64,000 bases of DNA from Propionivibrio sp. (GTDB lineage: Bacteria; Pseudomonadota; Gammaproteobacteria; Burkholderiales; Rhodocyclaceae). Of this stretch, positions 34,394 through 44,966 are shown one piece after another. The stretch covers positions 744,001 to 808,000 of the forward strand of contig JADJLB010000001.1 of the NCBI GenBank assembly GCA_016705685.1. Reading direction: 5' to 3'. Position 1 is the first letter of the stretch. Every line of letters starts with the position of its first letter. Position numbers and translations under genes: made by a program. The notes beneath the pieces were generated by a model that worked only from the letters and a program-made list of their open reading frames with translations, searched no databases and was not told where the DNA came from.

Positions 34394-35068
34394 ATGACAT
34401 TCATGCAACTTGCACTATTCGACCTTGATAACACGCTTCTTTCCGGTGACAGCGATTATGAATGGACACAGCATCTGATCGGCAAGGGCGTGCTTGACCG
34501 CGACAGTTTCGAGAAACGCAATGGCGAATTTTTCGAACAGTACAAATCGGGCACGCTCGATATCCACGAGTTCCTGGATTTTCAGCTGGCATCGCTTGCC
34601 GAGAATACCCATACCGATCTAAGGGCATGGCATGACGAATTCATGGCTGACCGGGTGCGGCCACTGATAGGCCAAAAAGCTCGGGACCTGGTAAAACGTC
34701 ATCAGGACAACGGCGATCTGTGCGCCATGGTCACTGCCACCAACAGTTTCGTCACCGGCCCGATCTGTCGCGAGTTGAATATCCCGCATCTGATAGCCAC
34801 CATTCCAGCCCAGGAGAATGGTCGGTTTACGGGCAAGCCGCGCGGGACGCCGGCCTTTCGGGAAGGCAAGGTTTCTCGTGTCGAAGACTGGCTTGAATCC
34901 TTGGGGCTGTGCTGGAGCAGTTTTGAACGCAGCTGGTTCTACAGCGATTCGCTGAACGATTTGCCACTCCTGTCGCTCGTCAGCGATCCGGTTGCGGTCG
35001 ATCCGGACGCCACGCTGCTGGCCCATGCTACATCGGCGGGTTGGCCCGTCATGAGCTTGCGCGCTTAG
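34394..35068 (+). CDS. HAD-superfamily phosphatase (HAD-IB, SerB-like)
   Basis: 224 residues. Motif I LALFDLDNTLLSGDSDY (two aspartates), motif II Thr in CAMVTATNSF, and motif III/IV SRVEDWL ... FYSDSLNDLPLL are all present, so it should be a phosphohydrolase. The helical cap between motifs I and II is of the IB type, as in phosphoserine phosphatase and related enzymes. It is more likely a general HAD-IB enzyme of the kind found beside hda and pcnB than true SerB. An alternative start is the ATG at 34403. Confidence 0.85.
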   Translation: MTFMQLALFDLDNTLLSGDSDYEWTQHLIGKGVLDRDSFEKRNGEFFEQYKSGTLDIHEFLDFQLASLAENTHTDLRAWHDEFMADRVRPLIGQKARDLVKRHQDNGDLCAMVTATNSFVTGPICRELNIPHLIATIPAQENGRFTGKPRGTPAFREGKVSRVEDWLESLGLCWSSFERSWFYSDSLNDLPLLSLVSDPVAVDPDATLLAHATSAGWPVMSLRA

Positions 35069-35170
35069 TGCGCGGCAAGCCGTTATTTTAAGATAAGCGA
35101 CTGATTTTCGTAAGCAATACGGCTATGATTGCGCACAACTTCTGTTCCTGAACATCAAAAGAAACGAGCG

Positions 35171-36535
35171 ATGATTCGCAAATTCATCAACCGCGTCTTC
35201 GGACGCAAAGCGCACGGGGAGTCCGGCGATCCTGCGGCCATCGGCGTTGGCAAACACGGCATCCATCGTGAAGCCATCAGCCATGGCAGTAGACGCACCG
35301 TGGAAACGCTGCAGCAGCAGGGGTACAAAGCGTATGTGGTGGGTGGTGCCGTGCGCGACCTGATCGCTGGTCTTCTTCCCAAGGACTACGATGTCGCCAC
35401 CAACGCCACGCCCGAACAGGTGCGGCGCTGTTTTCGCCGCGCGCGCATCATCGGCCGCCGTTTCCAGATCGTCCATGTCATGATGGGTTCGGAAACCATC
35501 GAAGTCACGACGTTTCGCGGGCACCACGACCAACATGGCGGAAACAAGGCCCATACCGACGCCCAGGGCCGCGTGTTGCGCGATAACGTTTTCGGCAGTG
35601 AGAAGGAAGATGCGGCGCGGCGGGACTTTACGATCAATGCCTTGTATTTCGACCCCACATCGGAAACCATCATTGACTATCACCATGGCGTAGCCGACTT
35701 GAAACAGAAGACGCTGCGCATGATCGGCGATCCTCAAACCCGTTATCGCGAGGATCCGGTACGCATGTTGCGCGCGGTGCGTCTATCTGCCAAAGTGGGC
35801 CTGAACATCGACCCTGCCACCGAACGGCCGATTCGGGAAATGTCCGAGCTGATCGAGAACGTGCCTCCCTCGCGTCTGTTCGACGAAATGCTCAAACTGC
35901 TCACATCGGGTCATGCCGTCAGGTGCGTGCAACAACTGCGTTCCGTCGGGCTGCATCACGGTCTGTTGCCGATGCTGGATGTGATTCTCGAACAGCCCCT
36001 AGGTGAGCGATTCGTGGCCCTGGCTCTGGCCAAAACCGATCGCCGTGTGCATGAGGGGAAAACCATTTCGCCCGGATTCCTTTTTGCCACACTGCTTTGG
36101 CACGAAGTGCTGGCAAAATGGGAAGCGCTCACGAGTAGCAGGGAGCGCCCGGTGCCATCGCGCATTCCGGCGCTGTTTCTGGCGATGGACGAAGTGCTCG
36201 ATGTGCAGGCCGAGAAACTGGCCATTACGCGCCGCATCGCCGGTGACATCAAGGACATCTGGGCGATGCAACCCCGTTTCGAGCAACGATCGGGAAAGCG
36301 CCCCTATGGGGTGCTCGAACAACCGCGTTTTCGTGCCGGTTACGATTTTCTCCTGCTGCGTGCCGAATCCGGCGAAGTCGATGGCGAACTCGCTCAATGG
36401 TGGACCGATTTCACAAATTGCGACGGCGATGACCGCGCGGCGATGTTGTTGCCGGTTAAAGCGCACGAAGCCAAGAAACGCCGGCGTCGCAAGCCACGGG
36501 TTGTCTCGCAGCCTGACGCCGGGGAAGTGGAATAG
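35171..36535 (+). CDS. pcnB: Poly(A) polymerase I
   Basis: 454 residues from the ATG at 35171 (MIRKFINRVFGRK); the frame extends to 35129 without a good start. The nucleotidyltransferase domain has YVVGGAVRDLIAGLLPKDYDVATNATPEQV, with the DxD metal site. RRDFTINALYFDP and the RYREDPVRMLRAVRLSAKVG neck region follow. The long C-terminus ends in a basic KKRRRRKPR tail that distinguishes PcnB from CCA-adding enzymes. Role: polyadenylates RNA 3' ends and speeds decay. It is followed by folK after 13 bases. Confidence 0.93.
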   Translation: MIRKFINRVFGRKAHGESGDPAAIGVGKHGIHREAISHGSRRTVETLQQQGYKAYVVGGAVRDLIAGLLPKDYDVATNATPEQVRRCFRRARIIGRRFQIVHVMMGSETIEVTTFRGHHDQHGGNKAHTDAQGRVLRDNVFGSEKEDAARRDFTINALYFDPTSETIIDYHHGVADLKQKTLRMIGDPQTRYREDPVRMLRAVRLSAKVGLNIDPATERPIREMSELIENVPPSRLFDEMLKLLTSGHAVRCVQQLRSVGLHHGLLPMLDVILEQPLGERFVALALAKTDRRVHEGKTISPGFLFATLLWHEVLAKWEALTSSRERPVPSRIPALFLAMDEVLDVQAEKLAITRRIAGDIKDIWAMQPRFEQRSGKRPYGVLEQPRFRAGYDFLLLRAESGEVDGELAQWWTDFTNCDGDDRAAMLLPVKAHEAKKRRRRKPRVVSQPDAGEVE

Positions 36536-36548
36536 ATTGAACCTGCCC

Positions 36549-37040
36549 ATGCGCCCGGCCTTTGTCGCGCTCGGCGCCAATCTTGCCGACCCGGTAATCC
36601 AGGTCCGCGCGGCGCTTGAGGCGTTGGCCGAATTGTCCGGATCGCGCCTGCTCCGCGCTTCGTCACTATACCGTTCGGCACCGGTAGGGATACGCGGGCA
36701 ACCTGATTTCATCAATGCCGTTGCGGCAGTTGAGACCTCATGCGGGCCGCAGGAATTTCTCGCTGCTTTGTTCGATGTCGAGGCGCGGTTCGGGCGTCGG
36801 CGCGATTTCCATCATGCGCCGCGAACACTGGATCTGGACCTGTTGCTCTTCGACGACCTGGTTATCGACAGCACGCGGCTCACTTTGCCACATCCACGCA
36901 TGCATTTGCGTGCCTTCGTCATCGTGCCGTTGCTTGAAATAGCGCCGCAGTGTCAAATTCCGGGCCGAGGTCAAGCCGAAGCGTGGCTGCCGGCGGTCAG
37001 TATGCAGCCGATAGCACGCCTTGTGGGACAGCCTGCATGA
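36549..37040 (+). CDS. folK: 2-amino-4-hydroxy-6-hydroxymethyldihydropteridine pyrophosphokinase (HPPK)
   Basis: 163 residues from the ATG at 36549 (MRPAFVALGANLADP). Motifs: FVALGANLADPVIQVRAAL, SSLYRSAPVG, QPDFINAVAAVET, and the signature RDFHHAPRTLDLDLLLFDD. It transfers pyrophosphate from ATP to the pterin in folate synthesis. The PRTLDLDLLL core with metal-binding aspartates is intact. The start is 13 bases after pcnB, and the stop overlaps the next gene by ATGA. Confidence 0.93.
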   Translation: MRPAFVALGANLADPVIQVRAALEALAELSGSRLLRASSLYRSAPVGIRGQPDFINAVAAVETSCGPQEFLAALFDVEARFGRRRDFHHAPRTLDLDLLLFDDLVIDSTRLTLPHPRMHLRAFVIVPLLEIAPQCQIPGRGQAEAWLPAVSMQPIARLVGQPA

Positions 37041-37384
37041 AGATCCCGGTTATCTGGCAGGCCGTGTGCCTGCTTTCCGCGTCGAACCTGTTCATGACAT
37101 TCGCCTGGTATGCACACCTCAAGCATCTCAACGACCGACCGTGGTGGATCGCCGCGCTGATTTCCTGGGGCATCGCTTTCTTCGAATACTTGCTGCAGGT
37201 GCCGGCCAACCGTATCGGCCATAGCGAGTATTCCCTTGCCCAGCTCAAAATACTGCAGGAAATAATCACTTTGTCGATGTTTGTCCCTTTCGTGGTTTTT
37301 TACATGCAGCAGCCGTTAAAGCTTGACTATCTTTGGGCGGCTCTGTGTATCCTAGGCGCTGTTTATTTCGTTTTCCGATCTTGA
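37037..37384 (+). CDS. DUF486 (DMT superfamily) small membrane protein
   Basis: 115 residues from the ATG at 37037, which overlaps the folK stop by 4 bases. Four hydrophobic segments: [54 protein letters not shown] and [15 protein letters not shown]. The PANRIGH and LKLDYLW segments are typical of DUF486. Function unknown in the family; probably an inner-membrane protein made with FolK by coupled translation. Confidence 0.85.
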   Translation: MKIPVIWQAVCLLSASNLFMTFAWYAHLKHLNDRPWWIAALISWGIAFFEYLLQVPANRIGHSEYSLAQLKILQEIITLSMFVPFVVFYMQQPLKLDYLWAALCILGAVYFVFRS

Positions 37385-37413
37385 TGTTTGCAATCACTCG
37401 GGGAGGGTGGGTC

Positions 37414-38532
37414 ATGGGATTGTTCGGGAGTTCCTCACAAAATGAAGCGCTGCGCCTGGAGCTGAACGCGGCACAGGGTGAAATAAACCATTTGAAACAG
37501 CAGATTGGCGTGATTGAGGCAGAGCACAAAGCGCTCGAGGAGCGCTATAACGCCACCGTTTGCGTCAGCAAGGGTTGGGAAGATCTATTGCAGAATTTCG
37601 GCCGATTCGGACTCAGTCTGGTGGAGTCGCAATCGAGTATCTCCGCGATGGCGACGAGCATGAAGGAACAGATGACTGACGCGACCAGAGCCGCCGAGAT
37701 GTCCAGCACCAGCCGCGACCTGACGCGGCAACTCAGCGACAATCTGAGTCTGTTGGCCGGCAATTCGCACGGCACTATGGAACAGGTCGAAGGCCTCAAT
37801 GCCAGCACCGAGAAGATCGGCAGCATATTAGCGCTGATCAAGGAGATCGCCGATCAGACCAATCTGCTCGCGCTCAATGCGGCGATCGAAGCGGCGCGCG
37901 CCGGCGAGGCCGGCCGTGGATTCGCCGTTGTTGCCGACGAGGTTCGTAAGCTGGCGGAACGTACGACCAAAGCCACCAACGATATTTCCGGACTGATAGG
38001 CACGATCAAGAACGACACGCTGCGCGCCAAGGACTGCATGTCGGATCTTGCCGGTCAAGCCGATGATTTCGGGCATCAGGGGTTAGCAGCTACCGAACAC
38101 ATCGAGGAGATACTGGACCTTTCAAAGAAGATGGAATCGGTGATCGGCGATGCCGGTTTGCGCAGTTTTACCGAACTGGCCAAGATAGATCATCTGGTTT
38201 ACAAGTTTGAAATCTATAAGGTGTTTATCGGCATTTCGGATAAACGCGCCGACGATTTCGCCAGCCACAAGACCTGCCGTCTGGGGCGCTGGTACTACGA
38301 AGGCGAGGGTAAGGCATGTTTTTCAAAGCTCGATGGCTACCAGGCTATGGAAGCGCCCCACCAGCTCGTGCACCAGTATGGTCGTGAGGCTGTCGCCAAA
38401 CTTCTCGACGGCGATTTCAGCGGAGGCGCGGAGCAACTCACCCGCATGGAAGAGGCGAGCAACCAGGTCTTGGAATGCCTGAGCCGCATGGCGGCTGCCG
38501 GTCTGAGAGCAGCGGCCGCTTCGAGCCAGTAA
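37414..38532 (+). CDS. Soluble methyl-accepting chemotaxis protein with C-terminal CZB zinc-binding domain
   Basis: 372 residues from the ATG at 37414, preceded by GGGGAGGGTGG. No transmembrane helix: residues 8-45 form a coiled coil ([20 protein letters not shown]). The receptor signalling hairpin [20 protein letters not shown] then [19 protein letters not shown] is intact. The C-terminal domain carries the CZB pattern: His260, His285-x2-Cys288 (HKTCRLGRW), His316 and His320, which in this family bind zinc and sense redox or zinc status in the cytoplasm. No che genes are nearby, so it acts in trans. An in-frame ATG at 37384 is a less likely start. Confidence 0.9.
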   Translation: MGLFGSSSQNEALRLELNAAQGEINHLKQQIGVIEAEHKALEERYNATVCVSKGWEDLLQNFGRFGLSLVESQSSISAMATSMKEQMTDATRAAEMSSTSRDLTRQLSDNLSLLAGNSHGTMEQVEGLNASTEKIGSILALIKEIADQTNLLALNAAIEAARAGEAGRGFAVVADEVRKLAERTTKATNDISGLIGTIKNDTLRAKDCMSDLAGQADDFGHQGLAATEHIEEILDLSKKMESVIGDAGLRSFTELAKIDHLVYKFEIYKVFIGISDKRADDFASHKTCRLGRWYYEGEGKACFSKLDGYQAMEAPHQLVHQYGREAVAKLLDGDFSGGAEQLTRMEEASNQVLECLSRMAAAGLRAAAASSQ

Positions 38533-38548
38533 TTGAACACGGGTTCTG

Positions 38549-39202
38549 ATGAAGCCTATCCCTCGCGGAGCCGCACGCCATGTCGTTGTCGAGGGCCCCA
38601 TTGGCGCCGGCAAGACAAGCCTTGCCCGGCGTCTGGGCGAACATCTGGACGCCGAGTTGCTACTGGAGCAGCCGGAAACCAATCCGTTCCTGAATCGTTT
38701 TTATCAGAACCAGCAACGCTATGCATTGCAGACGCAACTTTTCTTTCTTTTCCATCGCCTTGACCAGATGCGGGAACTCGCGCAACTCCAACTGTTCCCG
38801 CGGACAGTGGTCAGCGATTACCTTCTGGAGAAGGACTTGTTGTTTGCCGGGCTCACGCTGAATGAAGACGAGTACAAACTTTACCGTCAAATCTATGATC
38901 GGTTGTCACCCCAGTACTCCGTCGCGCCCGATCTTGTGATCTACTTGCAGGCCAAGCCAGAAACACTGGTTGCACGCGTCCGTCGGCGCGGTATCGACAT
39001 GGAACGCCGAATCAGTGACGACTACCTGACGCTCCTGGGCGAAAGCTACACGCGGTTCTTTCACAACTACGATGCAGCACCGGTAATGATGGTTAACTCG
39101 GAAAATTTAAACTTCGTTGAAAGCGCCGATGATTTTTTGCTGCTTGTTCAGCGGATCGAATCAATGCGCGGTCGCCGCGAATACTTCAACAGAGGGGATT
39201 AG
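38549..39202 (+). CDS. Deoxynucleoside kinase (dCK/dGK family)
   Basis: 217 residues. The P-loop is EGPIGAGKTSLA (residues 15-26). The LLEQPETNPFLNRFY substrate-binding segment, RTVVSDYLLEKDLLFAG (with the DYLLEKD lid anchor) and the lid-like VARVRRRGIDMERRI follow. Family role: phosphorylates deoxynucleosides for salvage; the exact base cannot be told. It sits between folK and panB as in many betaproteobacteria and ends three bases before panB. Confidence 0.88.
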   Translation: MKPIPRGAARHVVVEGPIGAGKTSLARRLGEHLDAELLLEQPETNPFLNRFYQNQQRYALQTQLFFLFHRLDQMRELAQLQLFPRTVVSDYLLEKDLLFAGLTLNEDEYKLYRQIYDRLSPQYSVAPDLVIYLQAKPETLVARVRRRGIDMERRISDDYLTLLGESYTRFFHNYDAAPVMMVNSENLNFVESADDFLLLVQRIESMRGRREYFNRGD

Positions 39203-39205
39203 GCC

Positions 39206-40015
39206 ATGTCAGTGCATGCCACAACACGACGATTGACGCAGCTTGACTTGGCAAAGATGCGTTCGGCCGGTGAAAAGATTGCCGTGCTGACCTGTTACGA
39301 CTCAAGTTTTGCGCAGCTGTGCGATGCCACCGGCGTTGAGGTCTTGCTTGTCGGCGACTCGCTCGGCATGGTTCTGCAAGGACACGATTCCACCCTGCCG
39401 GTGACCGTCGATGATATGGCGTACCACACTCGGGCCGTGGCAAAGGGGGCGCAACGCGCCTTGGTTGCAGCAGACATGCCTTGGTCGTCGTATCAGGAAT
39501 CGCCCGTCCAGGCGTATCGAAATGCCGCGAAACTGATGGCCGCCGGCGCGCAGATGGTCAAGTTGGAAGGCGGTGTCGAAATGGCCGAAACCGTTGCCTT
39601 CTTGACGCAGCGCGGCATACCCGTGTGGGCACATGTCGGGCTGACACCACAGTATCTGCACACGCTCGGAGGTTATCGCGTGCAAGGTCGTGGCGATGCC
39701 GCCGCCAAGGTGCTGGCGGATGCAAGAGCACATACAGTCGCCGGCGCCGCCTTGTTGTTGCTTGAAGCAATTCCCTCGGAATTGGCCGCACAGGTGACCG
39801 CTGAAAATGGCATTCCGACCATTGGAATCGGCGCCGGCAAGGATTGCTCAGGGCAGGTTCTCGTCCTGCACGATATGCTGGACGTAACCTCCGGGAAAAA
39901 GGCGCGTTTTGTCAAAAACTTCATGGCCGGTCAGACATCCATCGCCGCCGCTATTGCGGCTTACGTTGCTGCGGTCAAGGACGGCAGTTTCCCGGCGCCG
40001 GAGCATTGTTATTAG
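39206..40015 (+). CDS. panB: 3-methyl-2-oxobutanoate hydroxymethyltransferase
   Basis: 269 residues. Motifs: [40 protein letters not shown] (metal-binding Asp), [14 protein letters not shown] (Lys and catalytic Glu region), [19 protein letters not shown] and a [20 protein letters not shown] signature. It makes ketopantoate for pantothenate synthesis. It starts three bases after the kinase gene and is followed by panC after 106 bases, so the pantothenate genes form a cluster. Confidence 0.95.
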   Translation: MSVHATTRRLTQLDLAKMRSAGEKIAVLTCYDSSFAQLCDATGVEVLLVGDSLGMVLQGHDSTLPVTVDDMAYHTRAVAKGAQRALVAADMPWSSYQESPVQAYRNAAKLMAAGAQMVKLEGGVEMAETVAFLTQRGIPVWAHVGLTPQYLHTLGGYRVQGRGDAAAKVLADARAHTVAGAALLLLEAIPSELAAQVTAENGIPTIGIGAGKDCSGQVLVLHDMLDVTSGKKARFVKNFMAGQTSIAAAIAAYVAAVKDGSFPAPEHCY

Positions 40016-40106
40016 CCCAAGCGCATTCATCATCGGGATTCCATTCAGAAGTCAAGAGCGCACTGAATTGTCCGGTGTGCTCAGATTCGCTGTGGCTCCG
40101 CGCTGA

Positions 40107-40946
<840 letters not shown>

Positions 40947-40962
40947 TCCACGCAAACCGGTA

Positions 40963-40990
40963 TTGACAGCTTGAGATTTGCCGTTACAAT
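40963..40990 (+). promoter_or_regulatory. Sigma-70 promoter of panD
   Basis: Consensus -35 TTGACA at 40963-40968 and TACAAT at 40985-40990 with 16-base spacing, 35 bases before the panD start and just after panC. It gives panD a transcript independent of panBC. Confidence 0.7.
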
Positions 40991-41025
40991 GCGTTTCCTC
41001 TAACTTTACATGCACGGGCAAAACC

Positions 41026-41406
41026 ATGCAGAGAACGATGTTGAAATCGAAGCTTCATCGGGTGACTACAACCCACGCCGAGCTTCATTACGAAGGTTCA
41101 TGCGCGATTGACGACGATTTGCTCGACGCGGCCAACATTCGAGAGTATGAACAAATTGATGTGTGGAACGTCAATAACGGTGAGCGTTTTACGACATACG
41201 CCATTCGTGCCGAGCGGCGATCGGGAATCATTTCCGTCAATGGGTCGGCGGCACGCCGGGCTTCGCCGGGCGACATCCTGATTATCGCCAGCTTTGCGGT
41301 CTACAACGAGGTCGAACTCGCCAAGTATGCCCCTTCGCTGATTTATGTGGACTCGCAGAATCGCATCGTGCGAAAAAGTAGCGTGATTCCTGCACAAGCC
41401 GCCTGA
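41026..41406 (+). CDS. panD: Aspartate 1-decarboxylase (pyruvoyl enzyme)
   Basis: 126 residues from the ATG at 41026 ([20 protein letters not shown]). The self-processing site Gly24-Ser25 (HYEGSCAID) is intact; cleavage there makes the pyruvoyl group. Downstream [20 protein letters not shown] and [20 protein letters not shown] match the family. It makes beta-alanine for PanC, completing the pantothenate branch. It has its own promoter and ends at the bidirectional terminator. Confidence 0.96.
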   Translation: MQRTMLKSKLHRVTTTHAELHYEGSCAIDDDLLDAANIREYEQIDVWNVNNGERFTTYAIRAERRSGIISVNGSAARRASPGDILIIASFAVYNEVELAKYAPSLIYVDSQNRIVRKSSVIPAQAA

Positions 41407-41417
41407 TCTCGGCGTAG

Positions 41418-41457
41418 AAAAAAAAAGCCCTGGCGGGGTTCCCCGCCAGGGCTTTTT
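41418..41457. terminator. Bidirectional rho-independent terminator between panD and actP
   Basis: A perfect 13-bp stem, AGCCCTGGCGGGG (41426-41438), TT loop, CCCCGCCAGGGCT (41441-41453), with A-run on the left and T-run on the right. It can end transcription from panD on the plus strand and actP on the minus strand. Confidence 0.95.
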
Positions 41458-41472
41458 GCTGGGTGCAGAATG

Positions 41473-43146
41473 TTAGTGCTTGCTTGCTCCCGATGCTCCA
41501 AAACCCGTCTGTCCGCGAATGTATTGGTCGTCAAACGCGGAAATTTCCGACTTGGCCCGGGCGCTCGAATCGGACTTCGAGAAGATGTAGGCCAGCAGGA
41601 AGGCGATCGGCATGGCGAACAGTGCCGGCTGGGTGAAGGGGAACAATGCCTCTTTATACCCCAGCACATCGACCCATACCGACTTTGACAGCACGACGAA
41701 AGCGACAGCGGAGAGCAGGCCGCCATAACCACCGAAGAGCGCACCGCGTGTTGTCAGGCCCTTCCAGAACATCGAGAGAATCAGGACGGGGAAGTTAGCC
41801 GCGGCCGCGACGCCGAAGGCCAGGCCGACCATGAAGGCGACGTTCTGCTTCTCGAACAGGATGCCGAGAATGATGGCGACAAAGCCAAGACAGATGGTGG
41901 CGATCTTTGAAGCGCGGATCTCGGACGCTTCCGAAGCCGTGCCCTTCTTGATGACACGGGCGTAGATGTCATGCGATATCGCCGACGCGCCAGCCAACGC
42001 CAGCCCGGAAACCACGGCCAGGATGGTGGCGAAGGCGACTGCCGCCATGAAGCCGAGCAGCATGTCGCCGCCAACGGCCTTGGCCAGATGCATGGCGACC
42101 ATGTTGCCGCCGCCGATCAGCTTTCCGCCAACCGTTCCGCCTTCGAAGAATTCCGGATTCTGGCCAACGATCAGGATGGCGCAAAGACCCATCAGGAAGA
42201 TCACGTTGAAGAAGTAGGCCACAAAACCCGAAGCGTAGAGCACCGACTTGCGGGCCTCCTTGGCGTCAGTCACGGTGAAGAAGCGCATCAGGATATGCGG
42301 CAGGCCGGCAGTGCCGAACATCAAACCCAGGCCAAGGGAAATGGCGTTAATCGGGTTGGACAGCAGGCCACCCGGCGTCATCAGTTTGAACCCGAGCGTA
42401 TGCACGGCCGTCGCTTTTTCCATCAGGGTATGAAAAGAAAAGCCGAACTGGCTGAAGGCTAACAGCATGGCCAGCGTGCCGCCGGAAAGCAGCATGCAGG
42501 CCTTGATGATCTGTACCCAGGTTGTGGCGACCATCCCGCCAAGAGTGACGTATACCATCATCAGGATACCCACGCCGAAGATGGCGATGTTGTAGTCGAG
42601 GCCGAAGAGCAGTTTGATCAATTGGCCTGCACCGACCATTTGCGCGATGAGGTAGAAACAAACCACAACCAGCGATGAAATCGCCGCCATGGTTCGCACC
42701 TTCCCCTGATCGAGGCGAAAGGCGGTGATGTCGGAGAAAGTAAAGCGTCCGAGGTTACGCAGACGTTCAGCCATAAGGAAAAGGATGATCGGCCAGCCGG
42801 CGAAAAACGACAACATGTAGAGGTAACCGTCGAAGCCTTTGCCGTAGACCAGTGCGGTCAGGCCGAGCAGAGTGGCCGCCGACATGTAGTCGCCCGCAAT
42901 GGCCAGGCCATTCTGCAGGCCGGTGATGCCGCCACCGGCAGTGTAGAAATCGGACGTGGTCTTGGTCCGGCTGGACGCCCAGTAGGTGATCCCCATGCTC
43001 AGCGCCACGAAAATGCAGAACATGATGATGGCGTGCCAGTTGGTGGACTGCTTTTCCATGGCGCCTTCGACTGGTGGACCGGCATAGGCCATGGCGCAGA
43101 AGACGAACAATCCCAGCGCGTGGACAAGATGAGTCAGGCGGCGCAT
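41473..43146 (-). CDS. actP: Cation/acetate symporter ActP (SSS family)
   Basis: 557 residues with about 13 hydrophobic segments after a signal-like N-terminus ([15 protein letters not shown]). Sodium:solute symporter features: [38 protein letters not shown] and [20 protein letters not shown]. The match to ActP (YjcG) is close, so acetate and short-chain carboxylates are likely substrates. The start codon overlaps the stop of the DUF485 gene by one base (TAATG), the usual yjcH-actP arrangement. Confidence 0.92.
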   Translation of the reverse strand: MRRLTHLVHALGLFVFCAMAYAGPPVEGAMEKQSTNWHAIIMFCIFVALSMGITYWASSRTKTTSDFYTAGGGITGLQNGLAIAGDYMSAATLLGLTALVYGKGFDGYLYMLSFFAGWPIILFLMAERLRNLGRFTFSDITAFRLDQGKVRTMAAISSLVVVCFYLIAQMVGAGQLIKLLFGLDYNIAIFGVGILMMVYVTLGGMVATTWVQIIKACMLLSGGTLAMLLAFSQFGFSFHTLMEKATAVHTLGFKLMTPGGLLSNPINAISLGLGLMFGTAGLPHILMRFFTVTDAKEARKSVLYASGFVAYFFNVIFLMGLCAILIVGQNPEFFEGGTVGGKLIGGGNMVAMHLAKAVGGDMLLGFMAAVAFATILAVVSGLALAGASAISHDIYARVIKKGTASEASEIRASKIATICLGFVAIILGILFEKQNVAFMVGLAFGVAAAANFPVLILSMFWKGLTTRGALFGGYGGLLSAVAFVVLSKSVWVDVLGYKEALFPFTQPALFAMPIAFLLAYIFSKSDSSARAKSEISAFDDQYIRGQTGFGASGASKH

Positions 43147-43466
43147 TATTTGTCCTCCCTGCGTGCTTGCTTGATGACTTCTTGCGTCATGGCGTCGAAT
43201 TCGGTATTGGCGCGATTGACGTACAGCGCCGAGAGCGTCCAGAAGAAGATGAAGAGGAAAAGCTCTGCGGCGACTCCGACAGTCAGCATGGATCCGTCGC
43301 TGACAGGTTGGCCAAGGGCAGTTGGGTTGTATGCAACCATCAGCACGAACCCGTAGAATAAAACCAACACGATAATTGATAGTGTCCAGGCAAAGCGCCC
43401 ACGTGTTGAGACAAGTTCCTTGAATTTCGGATTGACACGCATCCGCTCGTAAATTTCACTACTCAT
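43146..43466 (-). CDS. yjcH: DUF485 membrane protein (YjcH-type, ActP partner)
   Basis: 106 residues from the ATG at 43466 ([20 protein letters not shown]); a longer frame to 43568 has no family support. Two hydrophobic segments ([20 protein letters not shown] and [21 protein letters not shown]). [16 protein letters not shown] is a hallmark of DUF485. It is encoded directly before the acetate symporter with a one-base overlap, and is thought to act with it. A GGGGAGAG lies 7-14 bases before the start. Confidence 0.9.
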   Translation of the reverse strand: MSSEIYERMRVNPKFKELVSTRGRFAWTLSIIVLVLFYGFVLMVAYNPTALGQPVSDGSMLTVGVAAELFLFIFFWTLSALYVNRANTEFDAMTQEVIKQARREDK

Positions 43467-43768
43467 GTCGATACACTCTCCCCTAAGAATAAAACAGGTT
43501 AACCAAAAAGGTCGGGGATCATAAACGGGTTTGCTGGAGTATGTAAACGATAAAACAAGAGTAAACATTGGATATTGAATCCATGTTCAAGCTTCTTTTC
43601 ATTTCATCCTCATGTCTGTCACCCAATCGGACGACAATTTAGCTAGAATGAGCGGTTGGCACCGTACGACTACGGACAGCAGAAAATTGCTTCAAATACG
43701 CGACATTTCTCGAAAATCCCCAACGCCAATTCGTTAAGCCAATCTTAGAAAGAAAGGATAATTCCACG
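43467..43768. other. Divergent promoter region between yjcH-actP and serC
   Basis: About 300 AT-rich bases with no gene. Both the acetate-transport operon (minus) and serC (plus) must start here. A TAGAAT (43644-43649) could be a -10 box toward serC, but no matching -35 is clear. Nothing resembling a riboswitch was recognised. Confidence 0.5.
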
Positions 43769-44851
43769 ATGGAACGCATATTCAATTTCAGCGCCGGGCC
43801 TGCAGCGCTGCCTCAAGAGGTCCTTGAACTGGCGCGCGACGAGTTGACCAATTGGCACGGTTGCGGCATGTCGGTCATGGAGATGTCGCATCGTGGCAAG
43901 GAATATATGAGTATTCAGGCCGAAGCCGAGGCCGATCTGCGTGAGCTGATGAACATCCCGGCCAACTACAAGGTGCTTTTCCTGCAAGGAGGCGCATCCA
44001 GCCAGTTCGCCATGGTGCCGATGAACCTGTTGCGTGGAAAAGCGTCAGCCGATTATCTGAACACCGGCGAATGGTCGAAGAAAGCCATCAAGGAAGCTAA
44101 GAAATACTGTGCAGTCAATATTGTCGCCTCATCCGAAGATAAGAACTTTTCCTATGCGCCGGCGCAGGAGGCATGGAAACTCGACCCGAATGCGGCTTAT
44201 GTTCACTACACGCCAAACGAAACGATAGGCGGAGTCGAAATCTTCTGGACGCCACAAACTGGTGATGCTCCCCTGGTTGCCGACATGTCATCGACCATAC
44301 TTTCACGCCCGGTCGACGTGTCGAAGTTTGGCCTGATTTACGCTGGCGCGCAGAAAAACATCGGCCCGGCTGGCCTGACGCTGGTGATTGTGCGCGAAGA
44401 CCTGATTGGCCAGACCGTAAAAGGCACGCCGACCATGTCCGATTACCAGATTCACGCCGAAAACGAGTCGATGTACAACACCCCACCGACGTATGCAGTC
44501 TATATCGCCGGATTGGTGTTCAAGATGCTCAAGGCCAAAGGCGGTCTGGCGGCGATGGAGGAAACCAACCGCAATAAGGCACAAATGCTTTACGACGCCC
44601 TGGATGCTTCAAGCTTCTTCAATTCACCGGTGGCGCGGGAGAATCGTTCGCTGATGAACGTCCCCTTCACCTTGAAGGACGCGACGCTTGATGACGAATT
44701 TCTCAAGGACGCCAAGGGGCGCAGCATGGTACAGCTCAAAGGGCACCGCTCGGTCGGTGGCATGCGCGCGTCGATTTATAACGCCATGCCCGTCGAAGGC
44801 GTTCAGACGCTGGTCAATCTCATGAAGGATTTCGAGAAGAAACACGGCTAA
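43769..44851 (+). CDS. serC: Phosphoserine aminotransferase
   Basis: 360 residues starting MERIFNFSAGPAALPQEVLE. The pyridoxal-phosphate lysine is in AGAQKNIGPAGLTLVIV; the LQGGASSQFAMVPMNLL cofactor loop and HRSVGGMRASIYNAM C-terminal signature are intact. It converts phosphohydroxypyruvate to phosphoserine. It is followed after 115 bases by serA, so two of three serine-pathway steps are together. AAAGGA before the ATG is a good ribosome binding site. Confidence 0.95.
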   Translation: MERIFNFSAGPAALPQEVLELARDELTNWHGCGMSVMEMSHRGKEYMSIQAEAEADLRELMNIPANYKVLFLQGGASSQFAMVPMNLLRGKASADYLNTGEWSKKAIKEAKKYCAVNIVASSEDKNFSYAPAQEAWKLDPNAAYVHYTPNETIGGVEIFWTPQTGDAPLVADMSSTILSRPVDVSKFGLIYAGAQKNIGPAGLTLVIVREDLIGQTVKGTPTMSDYQIHAENESMYNTPPTYAVYIAGLVFKMLKAKGGLAAMEETNRNKAQMLYDALDASSFFNSPVARENRSLMNVPFTLKDATLDDEFLKDAKGRSMVQLKGHRSVGGMRASIYNAMPVEGVQTLVNLMKDFEKKHG

Positions 44852-44966
44852 TCGACACGAGATTCGTGGGCACGACGGGTTTGGCTGTACCGGTACGTGC
44901 TCGACGAACCTGCCGCGATAAAACTGATTTCCCAGAATCCAAATCTTAGTAAACGAGGAAATTTGC

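Noticed and set aside
34394-35068. Naming the HAD enzyme SerB because serC and serA are in the window
   Set aside because: It is 9 kb away in a purM-hda-pcnB context, and the HAD-IB motifs alone do not show phosphoserine specificity.
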